Notes: a model not told the origin generated them from the letters alone. Shown: positions 1 to 7,889, counted from the stretch's first letter. The stretch: 64,000 bases of DNA from Anaerolineales bacterium (GCA_016932165.1 JAFGDK010000074.1:30202-94201), one strand, 5' to 3'. Program-made: numbers and translations.

Positions 1-540
1 CACCCCCACACCCGCGGTAATCAAAGGTTGAAACATCCGGTCGATCATCCGGATAGGATGCCGCCGGGTGAGGATTTGGACGATTTCGCCAGGATGCAGC
101 CAGGGGAAGACGGTTTGCCTAGTTTTGCGACGGGTATTCATCAGGGTGGTTATGAATTTATCGACGGACGGGTAAGTATCGAGCATGTGTTCAAAATCCC
201 CAGCGTGCATGACCAGGAAGGTCGTCTCTTCCAGGGTGGTGATACTGAAAGACCGCGGCCGCCCGGTAATCAGAGATTCCTCACCAAACTTATCGCCAGC
301 TTCAAAAAAACCATAGTCAAGTTCTTCCTCATTCGCATCAAGCCCCCAAACACGCACACTGCCCTCGTAAATAAAGTAGAAAACACTCCCCGGATCGCCC
401 TGCTTAAAGAGTACTTTCTCAGCTTCCAACTTGTATTCTTCCAGCCGCTTGGCAATATCGGAGATGAATTCGTCATCAACACCATTGAACATCTGGCGTT
501 GTTTGAGGAATGCAATCCGGTCTTCTCTCTTGATGGCCAT
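1..540 (-). CDS. Cyclic-nucleotide-binding domain protein (partial, C-terminus outside window)
   Basis: The minus strand is open from ATG at 540 to the window edge, giving 180 residues. The first ~130 residues form a CRP/CAP-type cyclic nucleotide-binding beta-roll: glycine turns in 'KQGDPGSVFYFIYEGSVRV' and a phosphate-binding-cassette-like segment 'FGEESLITGRPRSFSI' that keeps the family Phe-Gly-Glu and the Arg. The remainder, 'TRRHPIRMIDRM', starts a second region cut by the edge, so this may be a regulator or a larger sensor or membrane protein. An in-frame TAA lies four codons upstream of the ATG, so this start is the first possible. There is no Shine-Dalgarno site; TAAAAT ends 6 nt before the ATG, suggesting a leaderless mRNA. 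The family is clear; the role is unknown. Confidence 0.8.
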   Translation of the reverse strand, partial: MAIKREDRIAFLKQRQMFNGVDDEFISDIAKRLEEYKLEAEKVLFKQGDPGSVFYFIYEGSVRVWGLDANEEELDYGFFEAGDKFGEESLITGRPRSFSITTLEETTFLVMHAGDFEHMLDTYPSVDKFITTLMNTRRKTRQTVFPWLHPGEIVQILTRRHPIRMIDRMFQPLITAGVGV

Positions 541-546
541 GGTTCG

Positions 547-552
547 ATTTTA
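547..552 (-). promoter_or_regulatory. -10-like box directly before the CNB gene
   Basis: TAAAAT on the minus strand, 6 nt before ATG 540. Transcription starting about 7 nt downstream would begin at the start codon. One of a recurring set in this window. Confidence 0.4.
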
Positions 553-675
553 GCATGGTTCATCAATTCGGATGCGGGTTATCAATGGATGAGATATGAG
601 GGAATCGAGGTCATCAATGTCCAGCTCAAACTGTGCTAAAATCTGAAAAATCTGTTTTGAAAATAGGAGAAACCG

Positions 676-2136
676 ATGCCAATTCATTTTGGAACTGATG
701 GTTGGCGTGCTGTAATTTCAGACACGTTTACTTTTTATAACCTGCGCCTGGTCACCCAAGCGATTTCAGACGCGCTGTTGGCGGAACATCGCAATACTGG
801 CTCATTGAAAACCGGCCAGGAGAATGGATTGAATGTTGTTGTCGGATTTGACACCCGCTTTCTTTCAGACCGGTATGCGGCAGATGTTGCCCGGGTGCTG
901 GCCGCCAACGGTTTTCACGTTTATCTGGCTCAGTCAGACTGCCCCACGCCGGCTATCTCGTACGCCATCCCCCAACTCAAAGCGGTTGCAGGGATCATGA
1001 TCACAGCTTCGCACAATGCGCCCCGCTATAATGGGGTAAAGTTGAAAGCGGCTTATGGTGGAGCGGCTCCGGATGAGCAGTGCCGCCGGGTGGAAGTTTA
1101 CCTGAATGATAATGAATCTCGCGGCCGCGGTCCTAATCAGATGGATTTTGAACAGGCCAGACGCCTGGAATTGATCGAACGTTTTAACCCAATCCCCATG
1201 TATTATGATCATCTGCGCACCTTGATTGATTTTGACGCCATTGCTGAGAATCCGATCATGGTGGTGGTGGACTCTATGTTTGGCTCTGGCCGGGGGGTGA
1301 TCAAAGGTATTCTCCAGGGGACAGGTTGTGAAGTGTATGAAGTCCGGGGGGAGATGAACCCAGGCTTTGGCGGTGTGCATCCTGAGCCGATTGGCAAGCA
1401 TCTCGGCCCGCTTGCCGGGGCGATCAGCCAGGGGTACGGGGTACTCGGCTTGGCCACAGATGGGGATGCCGACCGGATCGGCGCTATGGATGAGCGCGGT
1501 AATTTTGTGGACCCGCATAAGATCATGGCTTTGTCGATCAAGCACCTGGTAGAAAAACGCGGGATGAGCGGAGCTGTGGTGCGGACTGTCTCCTCCACCC
1601 GGATGATTGACCGTCTGGCAAAGAAAAACGGCCTCAAAGTATACGAAACCCCGGTGGGTTTCAACTACATCGCAGACCTGATGTTGTCGCAGGATATCCT
1701 GCTTGGCGGCGAGGAATCTGGCGGGATTTCTTTCAAAGGGCATATCCCTGAGGGAGATGGGATTTTAATGGCGCTGCTATTATTAGAGATTGTCTCTACT
1801 TCGGGCGGTTCTTTGTACCAACTGGTCGAAGATCTTCTCGCTGAGGTGGGGCCAGCGTTTTACGAGCGCACCGACCTGCGTTTGCGCAAGCCTGTGGAAA
1901 AAGCGTCCATGACCCGGCGTCTGGCAGACGATGCCCCAGTCAGTATTGGCGGTGAGAATGTGGTTCAGATCTCGACTACAGATGGCTGTAAATATGTGCT
2001 CAATGATGATTCCTGGCTGCTGATACGCCCATCTGGGACAGAGCCGGTACTTCGGGTATATGCTGAGGGACGCAGCCCTGAAATGGTGCGTGCCTTGCTG
2101 GATTATGGTGAGAAAGTGGCTGAAAAAGCAGTATAG
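676..2136 (+). CDS. Phosphoglucomutase/phosphomannomutase (alpha-D-phosphohexomutase)
   Basis: This 486-aa enzyme interconverts hexose 1- and 6-phosphates in the cytoplasm for glycogen and cell-envelope sugar synthesis. All superfamily motifs are visible: N-terminal 'FGTDGWR', the phosphoserine loop 'TASHN' (catalytic Ser112), the Mg-binding loop 'DGDADR' (262-267), the sugar-specificity loop 'GGEESGG', and the C-terminal phosphate-binding 'SGTEPVLR'. ATG 676 is preceded by an AGGAG at good spacing. Length is normal for the family. The gene stands alone, convergent with the PyrK-like gene. Whether glucose, mannose or glucosamine phosphate is the main substrate cannot be told from sequence, so no symbol is given. 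Confidence 0.92.
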   Translation: MPIHFGTDGWRAVISDTFTFYNLRLVTQAISDALLAEHRNTGSLKTGQENGLNVVVGFDTRFLSDRYAADVARVLAANGFHVYLAQSDCPTPAISYAIPQLKAVAGIMITASHNAPRYNGVKLKAAYGGAAPDEQCRRVEVYLNDNESRGRGPNQMDFEQARRLELIERFNPIPMYYDHLRTLIDFDAIAENPIMVVVDSMFGSGRGVIKGILQGTGCEVYEVRGEMNPGFGGVHPEPIGKHLGPLAGAISQGYGVLGLATDGDADRIGAMDERGNFVDPHKIMALSIKHLVEKRGMSGAVVRTVSSTRMIDRLAKKNGLKVYETPVGFNYIADLMLSQDILLGGEESGGISFKGHIPEGDGILMALLLLEIVSTSGGSLYQLVEDLLAEVGPAFYERTDLRLRKPVEKASMTRRLADDAPVSIGGENVVQISTTDGCKYVLNDDSWLLIRPSGTEPVLRVYAEGRSPEMVRALLDYGEKVAEKAV

Positions 2137-2150
2137 AAGAACTGATTAAC

Positions 2151-2187
2151 GCAAAAACACAGATCTGTTGCGTGTCTGTGGTTTTGC
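2151..2187. terminator. Inverted repeat between convergent genes (possible terminator)
   Basis: A 13-bp inverted repeat (2151-2163 with 2175-2187, one mismatch) has A-rich and T-rich outer ends and sits between the convergent phosphohexomutase and PyrK-like genes. Such a hairpin could stop transcription in either direction, but no clear U-tract follows it. Confidence 0.4.
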
Positions 2188-2191
2188 CTGC

Positions 2192-2890
2192 CTATAGTTC
2201 CAAAACCGGTCCGTCCTTGCAGACTAATTTGGTTTCGCCACTTGTGATCCTCACTGCACAGATACCGCAATCAGCCAATCCTGCGCAAGGCAGCTGGCTG
2301 AAGACCAGAATCTGGCAGGGGCAGCCAAATGGAGAAAATTGGGATAAGACCCCGCAAGCTGAGGAGAACTCCTCAAGTTCCACGGAGCAGGCAGCATAAT
2401 CCGCCCATTTCAACCCATCGCTGATCTGCGCCAGTTTGCTCACCTCTATCCGTGCTGGCAGGCGGGGTGGAAGGGAATCAGGGTCAGATTTAATGAACAT
2501 CGCCACCTCACCGCCGCGCGCCAATAAAGCTGCGGCCAGGGGGAGTAGATGGTCACTCAGATCGCTAAATGCGATTAAGGCGAGCCGGCGAGCTTTTTCG
2601 GGGATTTGGAATCCTTTACCTAGTGGGCCGCGAACCTGGAGTAGATCACCCGGAACCCAATGGGGTGGAAGAGGTCTGGCGGTGGTGAAGTATTCGGAGG
2701 GGGCTTCAGTATCTGGCAAACCGCCCAAGTATAGGCTGACACCTGCTGCACAGCTATCGTCTGATGGGTGGTGGACTTGGAGGTATTGTCCCGGAACAGG
2801 GATGGGGATACCCGCTAGATGGATTTTTGCCAGGTTGGAGCCGCCATAGGCCTGTCTGATCTCCAATATCTTACCCGTTCCCAGCTTCAT
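2192..2890 (-). CDS. PyrK-like FAD/[2Fe-2S] electron-transfer subunit
   Basis: At 232 aa it matches the dihydroorotate dehydrogenase electron-transfer subunit (PyrK) and related ferredoxin reductase-fold proteins. The N-terminal half (to ~100) is the FAD-binding beta-barrel, including 'PGQYLQV' and 'QVRGPLGKGF'. A nucleotide-binding region follows, then a C-terminal cysteine cluster, 'PCAGLADCGICAVRI' and 'LVCKDGPV', as in the [2Fe-2S] site of PyrK. No pyrD-like catalytic subunit is adjacent, so the partner is unknown. ATG 2890 has no Shine-Dalgarno; TACACT lies exactly 6 nt upstream, suggesting a leaderless transcript. Confidence 0.8.
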   Translation of the reverse strand: MKLGTGKILEIRQAYGGSNLAKIHLAGIPIPVPGQYLQVHHPSDDSCAAGVSLYLGGLPDTEAPSEYFTTARPLPPHWVPGDLLQVRGPLGKGFQIPEKARRLALIAFSDLSDHLLPLAAALLARGGEVAMFIKSDPDSLPPRLPARIEVSKLAQISDGLKWADYAACSVELEEFSSACGVLSQFSPFGCPCQILVFSQLPCAGLADCGICAVRITSGETKLVCKDGPVLEL

Positions 2891-2896
2891 GTTTGC

Positions 2897-2902
2897 AGTG
2901 TA
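2897..2902 (-). promoter_or_regulatory. -10-like box directly before the PyrK-like gene
   Basis: TACACT on the minus strand, then 6 nt, then ATG 2890. It fits leaderless transcription; there is no ribosome-binding site. Confidence 0.45.
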
Positions 2903-3050
2903 GCATGTATCCTGCAGTCAGGCAACCTCTCAGCGAACATTGGATTGGCACATAATCAAACCTCCAAACTATCATAGGAATAGCAGCAATCCCATACTTT
3001 GTAGGATGTTTTTAGTCGGGAAATTTTATAAAACTTTAATACTCAAACAC

Positions 3051-3056
3051 TATAAT
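3051..3056 (+). promoter_or_regulatory. Candidate -10 box of the SPFH gene
   Basis: A perfect TATAAT lies 43 nt before ATG 3099 in the 208-nt gap 2891-3098. No good -35 hexamer is visible at 16-18 nt, so only the -10 can be supported. The gap holds nothing else recognisable. Confidence 0.4.
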
Positions 3057-3098
3057 AGTGCTGATTGCAAATTACCTAACTCAAAATGGAGGAATAAG

Positions 3099-4163
3099 AT
3101 GAATCTTGTTACCGTGGTGAAAGGTTTGGCTGCATTCTCATGGCTTGCACTGCTTGGTGTGATCGTGTTCATTGTTATGCGTGCTGCCAGGGATAAGACC
3201 ACCAAAGGCGCAGTGAGCATCATAGTGGGTGTGATTGCGATTGCCCTGGTCTTGAACATTGTGGCTGCCGGGCTGGTATTTGTGGAACCGACCGAGCGCG
3301 GTGTGGTGGTGACCGCTTTAGGCGAAGGTGGTGTCCGAGATGAAGCCTTGCCCCCAGGTTTGAACTGGGTGGTTCCGTTCTTTGATCGGGTGGTGAAATA
3401 TACAATCTCGCGGCAGACTTACACCATGTCGATTGCACATACCGAGGGTGACCGGATAGGCGACGACTCGATTGAGGCGCGCACGTCTGATGGTCAGCTG
3501 GTGAGAGTAGATGCATCTCTGATCTTTGCGATTGACCCTAACAGGGTGGTGGATGTGCATATTTCGTGGCAAAACACCTACCTTGATGGCCTGATCCGCA
3601 CGATTGCCCGCGGTGTGATCCGCGATGCTGTTTCTCAGTATGGGATTGAAGAAGTCTACAGCTCTCAGCGGCAGGCTCTCACCGATGAAATCAACCGCGA
3701 TATGGCCATTCGGCTGGAAAAAGAGGGCTTTGTACTGGTGGACTTTGTACTGCGCAACATCGCCTTCTCGGATGAATATGCTGCCTCGGTTGAGCAGAAG
3801 CAGATTGCTGAACAGCAAGCCCAGCAGGCTGCCTTTGTGGTCGAGCAGCGCCGCCAGGAGGCAGAACAAGCCCGCCAGGAAGCTGAGGGTCTGGCAGATG
3901 CGGTCGTGATCCGGGCAGAGGGCCAAGCCGAGGCGCGGGTCATCGAGGCACAGGCCGAAGCCCAGGCCAGATTGCTGCAGGCGGAGGCGGAAGCGAAAGC
4001 CCTTGAATTGTTAGGTCAAGCGCTGGCAGCCAATCCGGATGTGATCCAACTCCAGTATATTGAAAAGATCGCCCCGAATATCAGTGTAATTCTGCTGCCG
4101 GGTGATAATCCTTTCCTGTTCCCCTTGCCGGGGTTAGAAGAAACAATTACAATTCCTGAATAG
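3099..4163 (+). CDS. SPFH/prohibitin-family membrane protein
   Basis: The 354-aa protein has two hydrophobic N-terminal segments (about 7-28 and 40-60), then a band-7/SPFH domain starting 'FVEPTERGVVV' and 'PPGLNWVVPFFDRV', and then a long Ala/Glu/Gln-rich helix with repeated 'AEAQARLLQAEAEAK'-like heptads typical of prohibitin/flotillin oligomerisation. These proteins form large rings that scaffold membrane microdomains. Start ATG 3099 is chosen because TGGAGG precedes it at normal spacing; the frame is open upstream to 2940 but those codons look non-coding. A strong terminator follows. Confidence 0.88.
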   Translation: MNLVTVVKGLAAFSWLALLGVIVFIVMRAARDKTTKGAVSIIVGVIAIALVLNIVAAGLVFVEPTERGVVVTALGEGGVRDEALPPGLNWVVPFFDRVVKYTISRQTYTMSIAHTEGDRIGDDSIEARTSDGQLVRVDASLIFAIDPNRVVDVHISWQNTYLDGLIRTIARGVIRDAVSQYGIEEVYSSQRQALTDEINRDMAIRLEKEGFVLVDFVLRNIAFSDEYAASVEQKQIAEQQAQQAAFVVEQRRQEAEQARQEAEGLADAVVIRAEGQAEARVIEAQAEAQARLLQAEAEAKALELLGQALAANPDVIQLQYIEKIAPNISVILLPGDNPFLFPLPGLEETITIPE

Positions 4164-4175
4164 GATTGAATTGAG

Positions 4176-4181
4176 TATAAT
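4176..4181 (+). promoter_or_regulatory. Candidate -10 box for selD
   Basis: TATAAT 46 nt before the selD start, just upstream of the terminator hairpin at 4185-4207. A transcript starting near 4188 would lack the 5' arm of the hairpin and so escape termination. The -35 match (TTCCTG at 4153-4158, 17-nt spacer) is weak. Confidence 0.35.
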
Positions 4182-4184
4182 ATC

Positions 4185-4212
4185 CGGCGGGAATTCACTT
4201 CCCGCCGTTTTT
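4185..4212 (+). terminator. Intrinsic terminator after the SPFH gene
   Basis: Perfect 9-bp GC-rich stem (4185-4193 with 4199-4207), 5-nt loop, then TTTTT. It separates the SPFH gene from selD. Confidence 0.88.
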
Positions 4213-4226
4213 ATAAGGAGACACCG

Positions 4227-5300
4227 TTGAGTACCAAGCCGCGTGACACTGAATCCGGAAAAAAGATCCGCCTGACCAGTTACTCCCGCTGTGCGGGTTG
4301 AGCATCTAAACTAAGCGCGGAAGCGCTGGCGCAGGTGCTGCGACCAGTTAAAGGGGTTTTTTCGGGGTTGGAGTTTCCGGACCTGCTGGTGGGGCTGAAC
4401 GATCCTGATGATGCTGCTGTCTGGCGGCTGGATGAAGCCCGTGCATTGGTGGTGACCACTGATTTTTTTACACCGGTGGTGGATGACCCCTATGATTACG
4501 GTGCGATCGCGGCTGCCAACAGCCTGTCCGATGTGTATGCGATGGGTGGTAAGCCTTTTCTGGCTTTGAATGTATTGGGATTGCCAGAGTCTCTGGCCGC
4601 AGATGTCGGCGGGCAAATATTGCTTGGCGGTGCAGAGAAAGCCAAAGAAGCGGGCGTGGTAGTGGCTGGTGGCCACAGCATTCAGGATGAAGAACCTAAA
4701 TACGGCCTGATTGTGCTGGGATTCGTGCACCCTGAGAAGGCTATCACCAAAACCGGGGCAAAACCCGGAGACCGGCTGTTCCTGACCAAACCGTTGGGGT
4801 TTGGCGTGACCACATCGGCGTTGAAGAAAGAAAAAGCCGATCCGGCGGATGTTCAAGAGGTGATCGGCTGGATGAAACAATTGAATGATAAATCGGCTGA
4901 TCTGGCGGTTAGCATTGGTGTGCGCGGATGTACCGATATCACCGGATTCAGCCTGCTGGGGCATGCTGCTGAAATGGCGGAAGGTTCAGGGGTGGGGCTG
5001 CGGCTCCACTTCAGCCAGATTCCGGTTGTAGATTGTGGTTACAAATATGCACAAGAGTGGCACTTCCCTGGGGGAGCCTTTAATAATCGTTTGTATTTTG
5101 GCAAGCAGGTCTCCTTCAATGTGGATCTGGATGAATACAAGCAGATGCTGCTCTTTGATCCCCAGACCAGCGGTGGGCTGTTATTAAGCGTTCCGCCTGG
5201 AGGGATTGAGAAATTTGTCTCCCTGGCGAAGAAAGTTGATCAACCCATATGGGAAATCGGCGAAGTAGTTGAAGGCCATGGGATTGTGGTATTGGACTGA
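4227..5300 (+). CDS. selD: Selenide, water dikinase (SelD), Sec-containing, in-frame UGA at 4299
   Basis: SelD makes selenophosphate from selenide and ATP, the selenium donor for Sec-tRNA and selenouridine. Reading from TTG 4227 through an in-frame TGA (4299-4301, residue 25) gives a 357-residue protein of family length. The N-terminus 'KIRLTSYSRCAG-U-ASKL' places Sec exactly at the catalytic Cys/Sec site, with the essential Lys at residue 28. Downstream are typical AIRS-fold motifs: 'DPYDYGAIAAANSLSDVYAMGG', 'GGHSIQ' and 'FDPQTSGGLLLSV'. AAGGAG at 4215-4220 supports the TTG start. A start at 4335, after the UGA, would remove the active site. A SECIS-like hairpin follows the UGA. No selA, selB or selC lies in the window. 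The quoted metal-site stretch spans about residues 90-111. Confidence 0.93.
4299..4340 (+). promoter_or_regulatory. UGA(Sec) codon and predicted bacterial SECIS element in selD
   Basis: After the UGA (4299-4301) the RNA can form an outer 7-bp helix (4301-4307 with 4333-4339, one G-U pair) and an apical 5-bp helix (4314-4318 with 4323-4327) closed by a GGAA loop. The loop starts 17 nt after the UGA and begins with G. Both properties match the described bacterial SECIS consensus (loop 16-37 nt after the UGA, G in the first two loop bases). Confidence 0.75.
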
Positions 5301-5326
5301 CCGCCAAACATTGATATAAAACAAAG

Positions 5327-5361
5327 GTGAAACAACCTCCATCGATTGGAGGTTGTTTCAC
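5327..5361. terminator. Long hairpin between convergent selD and metallophosphoesterase genes
   Basis: A perfect 15-bp inverted repeat (5327-5341 with 5347-5361, 5-nt loop) lies in the 96-nt gap between the convergent genes. No U-tract follows on either strand, so it may act as an RNA-end stabiliser or a Rho-assisted stop. Confidence 0.55.
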
Positions 5362-5396
5362 GTAAGAGAGGAGAAAAGAAAGTTGAGGAGTAATCC

Positions 5397-6788
5397 CTAT
5401 AGGCAGCAGGATTTACTTTCCACTTCTTTTGGGTAGAATTTCTGGCTGAAGCCAGACCAATAATCAAAGGACCAATCCGGTTCCCCTGGCCGGGAGGATT
5501 TTGAGGGATTCTCACCTGGGCCATATAGTACTGCATAGGCCAGGGCTTTTATGCTGCCAAAATACTCGTGGTCCCTGGAGGTGGGGATTACATTTCGCCA
5601 GGTGCCGGTGTTGATATGGTAGCGCTCAACGCCGTCTCTGGTATTAATCAATGAGACTTCCGGGGTGTGGGTATGCCCGGTAATCACACATTTTATTGAA
5701 CCGCCGTTCTGGTAGAGGGCTGCTTCGCGTCCTGCAAAATTGCCTGATTCGGGGAGGTGAGCGCGTTGGCTGATAAGGCGTGAGATGCGCTGGATTACCC
5801 ACAGCGGAATTCCACTGCGCCATGGTCTGAGTTTTAGAAGGGTCAGGATGGTACCTGCGAGACTGCTTTCCGTTGGGTTGTAACGCCCCAATTCCTGTAA
5901 GAAGAATCGGTTCTTGGCCATCATCTCGAAGGTTTCGATCATAATCGGCTCGAGATAGCGCCAGACCTGGCGGGGGGTCATATTGGGAGTGGTCAGTAAA
6001 TAATGCATGGTTGCCGTTAACGGACGGACATCATCGAAATTTGCCAGCCTGGTGTACAGATTTTGCAGATTTTTGTTGTTTTCAATTTCTTGCCGGTCAT
6101 AGGTCTGGGTAAAAAAGTAGAGCAGTTTGTTGCCAAATTCCAGCGCTAGAAAGTCTCCCAATGAAGGGGCATCGTAGATTTCTTCCGCGATCGAATTTGG
6201 GATATGTTCGTTGTGGTTAAATTTCTTGGAGAAATTGGCGCTATCATATTCATGCCCATGACGGATCAGGGCAATTGGGCTGCCATCTGGGGAGAAGGTG
6301 TGGGTGTGAGGAATGTAGCTGTCATCATCACCAATTCCGAGCAGCAACCGGGCCTTGCGACGGGTGGCAGGGGTCGCATTTACGATCCTGTCGTGATTGC
6401 CTATGAGGTAATGCAGCTTCACAGGGATATTGAAATAATTTTGCAGGTTGCGGAAGATGTCGAGAGTGGCGCCGGCGTGTTCTTCTTCTGCAATTGAATC
6501 CAGGATTTCAAGAATTCGCTGCTCAAGGATTACACCGGGTTTGATTTGGCTGAGGTGTACATAGGGCCGGATTTCATCCTGGTACCAGACGGGGGATTTG
6601 AACATTTCAAAAATGTCACCTGCCAGCACCAGATCAAGATGATTGGCTTGATTGACCTCAGCCTCGCGCACCAGCCTGGTCACAAAACGCTGGTAGGTAA
6701 TGTGCTCAAGGTTTTTATTGCTGAATAAGGTGCTGTTTACACCGTTATTGGCATGTACAAGGTGTAGGTCGGAGATCACTGCGAGCAT
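5397..6788 (-). CDS. Calcineurin-like metallophosphoesterase
   Basis: The 463-aa protein shows the two-metal phosphoesterase motifs in order: 'AVISDLHL' near the N-terminus (D-x-H), 'LVLAGDIFE' (GD), 'LIGNHDR' (GNHD), 'LIRHGHEYD', and 'CVITGHTHTPE' (GHxH) near residue 380. It is therefore a likely hydrolase of phosphate mono- or diesters; the substrate is unknown. The long insert between the GNHD and GHTH motifs (about residues 200-370) is larger than in simple phosphodiesterases and probably caps the active site. The C-terminus ends in an unusual 'SCCL'. No signal peptide is seen, so it is likely cytoplasmic. Single gene, convergent with selD. Confidence 0.85.
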   Translation of the reverse strand: MLAVISDLHLVHANNGVNSTLFSNKNLEHITYQRFVTRLVREAEVNQANHLDLVLAGDIFEMFKSPVWYQDEIRPYVHLSQIKPGVILEQRILEILDSIAEEEHAGATLDIFRNLQNYFNIPVKLHYLIGNHDRIVNATPATRRKARLLLGIGDDDSYIPHTHTFSPDGSPIALIRHGHEYDSANFSKKFNHNEHIPNSIAEEIYDAPSLGDFLALEFGNKLLYFFTQTYDRQEIENNKNLQNLYTRLANFDDVRPLTATMHYLLTTPNMTPRQVWRYLEPIMIETFEMMAKNRFFLQELGRYNPTESSLAGTILTLLKLRPWRSGIPLWVIQRISRLISQRAHLPESGNFAGREAALYQNGGSIKCVITGHTHTPEVSLINTRDGVERYHINTGTWRNVIPTSRDHEYFGSIKALAYAVLYGPGENPSKSSRPGEPDWSFDYWSGFSQKFYPKEVESKSCCL

Positions 6789-6904
6789 TGTAAGTTTCTC
6801 TTATTTAGTTGCGTCTAAAAATTAATTACACTCAAGTTATAGCATTGAACAGCTAGAATGTAGTTAACGATATGTCAAAGTCTATTTAAGGTTTATTTCA
6901 ACAC

Positions 6905-6930
6905 CCTGCCGGTGAAAAGATTCACCCAGG
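6905..6930 (+). other. Small hairpin in the ferritin leader
   Basis: A 6-bp stem (6911-6916 with 6921-6926, loop AAGA) extended by a second 4-bp helix (6905-6908 with 6927-6930) across a two-base bulge, ending 27 nt before the ferritin start. It could be a regulatory or stabilising leader structure; no iron-box consensus was recognised. Nothing else is recognisable in the gap 6789-6957. Confidence 0.3.
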
Positions 6931-6957
6931 GAATCAGAATATCAAGGAGATAAAAAA

Positions 6958-7479
6958 ATGCTAATTGGTGAACGATTGGAAAAAGCGATCAACGAACAGA
7001 TTGGGAATGAATTTGGCGCAAGCATGGAATATTTACAGATTGCCTCTTATTTTGACACAGAGGATATGCTCAAATTCGCCGCTATCTTTTTTAATCAGGC
7101 GGCTGAAGAAAATGCACATGCGATGAAACTGTTGCGGTATGTGCTGGATGCCGGCGGGGAGGTTGAGATTCCGGCGATTACCAAGCCGCGTAAGCAGTTT
7201 GAGTCTGCCGCAGATGCTGTCCAGGTAGCCCTAGATTGGGAGGTCACCGTGACAGGTCAGATCAATAATCTGATGCAGATAGCAGTAGAAGAAAAGGATT
7301 TCATCGCTCAGGAATTCCTGCGCTGGTTTGTGAATGAACAGCTTGAGGAAATCTCCAAGATGAGCACGATCCTGAACATCATCAAACGGGCAGGAAAGGA
7401 CCTTCTCACCGCTGAGACATACATCACTGAGATGATTGCCGAGATCCAAACTGTGGAGGGCGGTGCGGCAAAAGAGTAA
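6958..7479 (+). CDS. Ferritin (non-heme)
   Basis: The 173-aa protein is a bacterial ferritin of the FtnA type, a 24-mer cage that oxidises Fe(II) and stores ferric iron. Ferroxidase ligands are recognisable: Glu in 'IGNEFGASMEYLQIA', 'EENAHAMKLL' (E-x-x-H) and the later Glu/Gln residues in 'LDWEVTVTGQINNLM' and 'FVNEQLEEI'. The heme-ligand Met of bacterioferritin is not evident. AAGGAG lies 8 nt before ATG 6958. The gene is single and ends at a strong terminator. Assignment to ferritin rather than to a DPS protein is secure from length and motif spacing. Confidence 0.92.
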   Translation: MLIGERLEKAINEQIGNEFGASMEYLQIASYFDTEDMLKFAAIFFNQAAEENAHAMKLLRYVLDAGGEVEIPAITKPRKQFESAADAVQVALDWEVTVTGQINNLMQIAVEEKDFIAQEFLRWFVNEQLEEISKMSTILNIIKRAGKDLLTAETYITEMIAEIQTVEGGAAKE

Positions 7480-7500
7480 AGACTGCCAGGATTTATTTGG

Positions 7501-7535
7501 AAACACCTTGATCTTAAATCAGGGTGTTTCTTTTT
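7501..7535 (+). terminator. Intrinsic terminator after ferritin
   Basis: A 12-bp stem (7501-7512 with 7518-7529, one G-T pair), 5-nt loop, then CTTTTT. Confidence 0.88.
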
Positions 7536-7603
7536 GGGGAGAGGGCTAGAAATATTTACCCAAATTAGATAAATTATGTGTTAAAATTACTGTTGTTAAA
7601 AGC

Positions 7604-7631
7604 TTGTAAACAGACAAAAGTTTACTATAAT
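7604..7631 (+). promoter_or_regulatory. Promoter with overlapping inverted repeat (candidate operator)
   Basis: TTGTAA (7604-7609) and a perfect TATAAT (7626-7631) are 16 nt apart, 37 nt before the next gene. An inverted repeat GTAAAC-N8-GTTTAC (7606-7611, 7620-7625) sits between the two boxes, where a repressor would block RNA polymerase. Confidence 0.5.
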
Positions 7632-7668
7632 AAGTTAATGGATAATTATGACTAAAAGGAGGATTGCG

Positions 7669-7866
7669 ATGGCCTTTGAATATACAAATTCAAAAGGGAA
7701 AACCTACTACCTTCATGGACGGTGGACCACACTCAAGGGTGGCGGGGAGCGAATGATCTATTTCTTCGCTGGCGAGGTCAAGGATGGCGCGTTGGATGCA
7801 GTTCCGGATGGCTATATGGTCTCTGAGACCAAGAGCGGTTTACCAGTCTTGAAAAAGGCCGCGTAG
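7669..7866 (+). CDS. Small conserved hypothetical protein (65 aa)
   Basis: This small protein was not assigned to a named family. It reads 'MAFEYTNSKGKTYYLHGRW' at the start, then a Gly-rich turn, 'ERMIYFFAGEV', and a basic end 'SGLPVLKKAA'. The pattern suggests a single small beta-sheet domain; there is no membrane segment or cysteine. ATG 7669 is chosen over 7648 because AAAGGAGG (7655-7662) is 6 nt upstream of it. It has its own promoter with a possible operator and its own terminator, so it is a deliberately controlled single gene. Confidence 0.75.
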   Translation: MAFEYTNSKGKTYYLHGRWTTLKGGGERMIYFFAGEVKDGALDAVPDGYMVSETKSGLPVLKKAA

Positions 7867-7889
7867 TTCTTTCTGCATTCATTGATGTT

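Noticed and set aside
28..639. Plus-strand open frame of 203 codons at the left edge
   Set aside because: The minus strand here carries a clear cyclic-nucleotide-binding domain; the plus frame shows no family pattern.
934..1743. Long minus-strand open frame opposite the phosphohexomutase gene
   Set aside because: It is antisense to a complete enzyme with all motifs; its product is rich in His/Arg/Pro as expected from mirrored codons.
4335..5300. Shorter selD starting at GTG 4335
   Set aside because: It removes the Sec/Cys and Lys of the active site; the upstream part matches SelD and has a ribosome site and SECIS.
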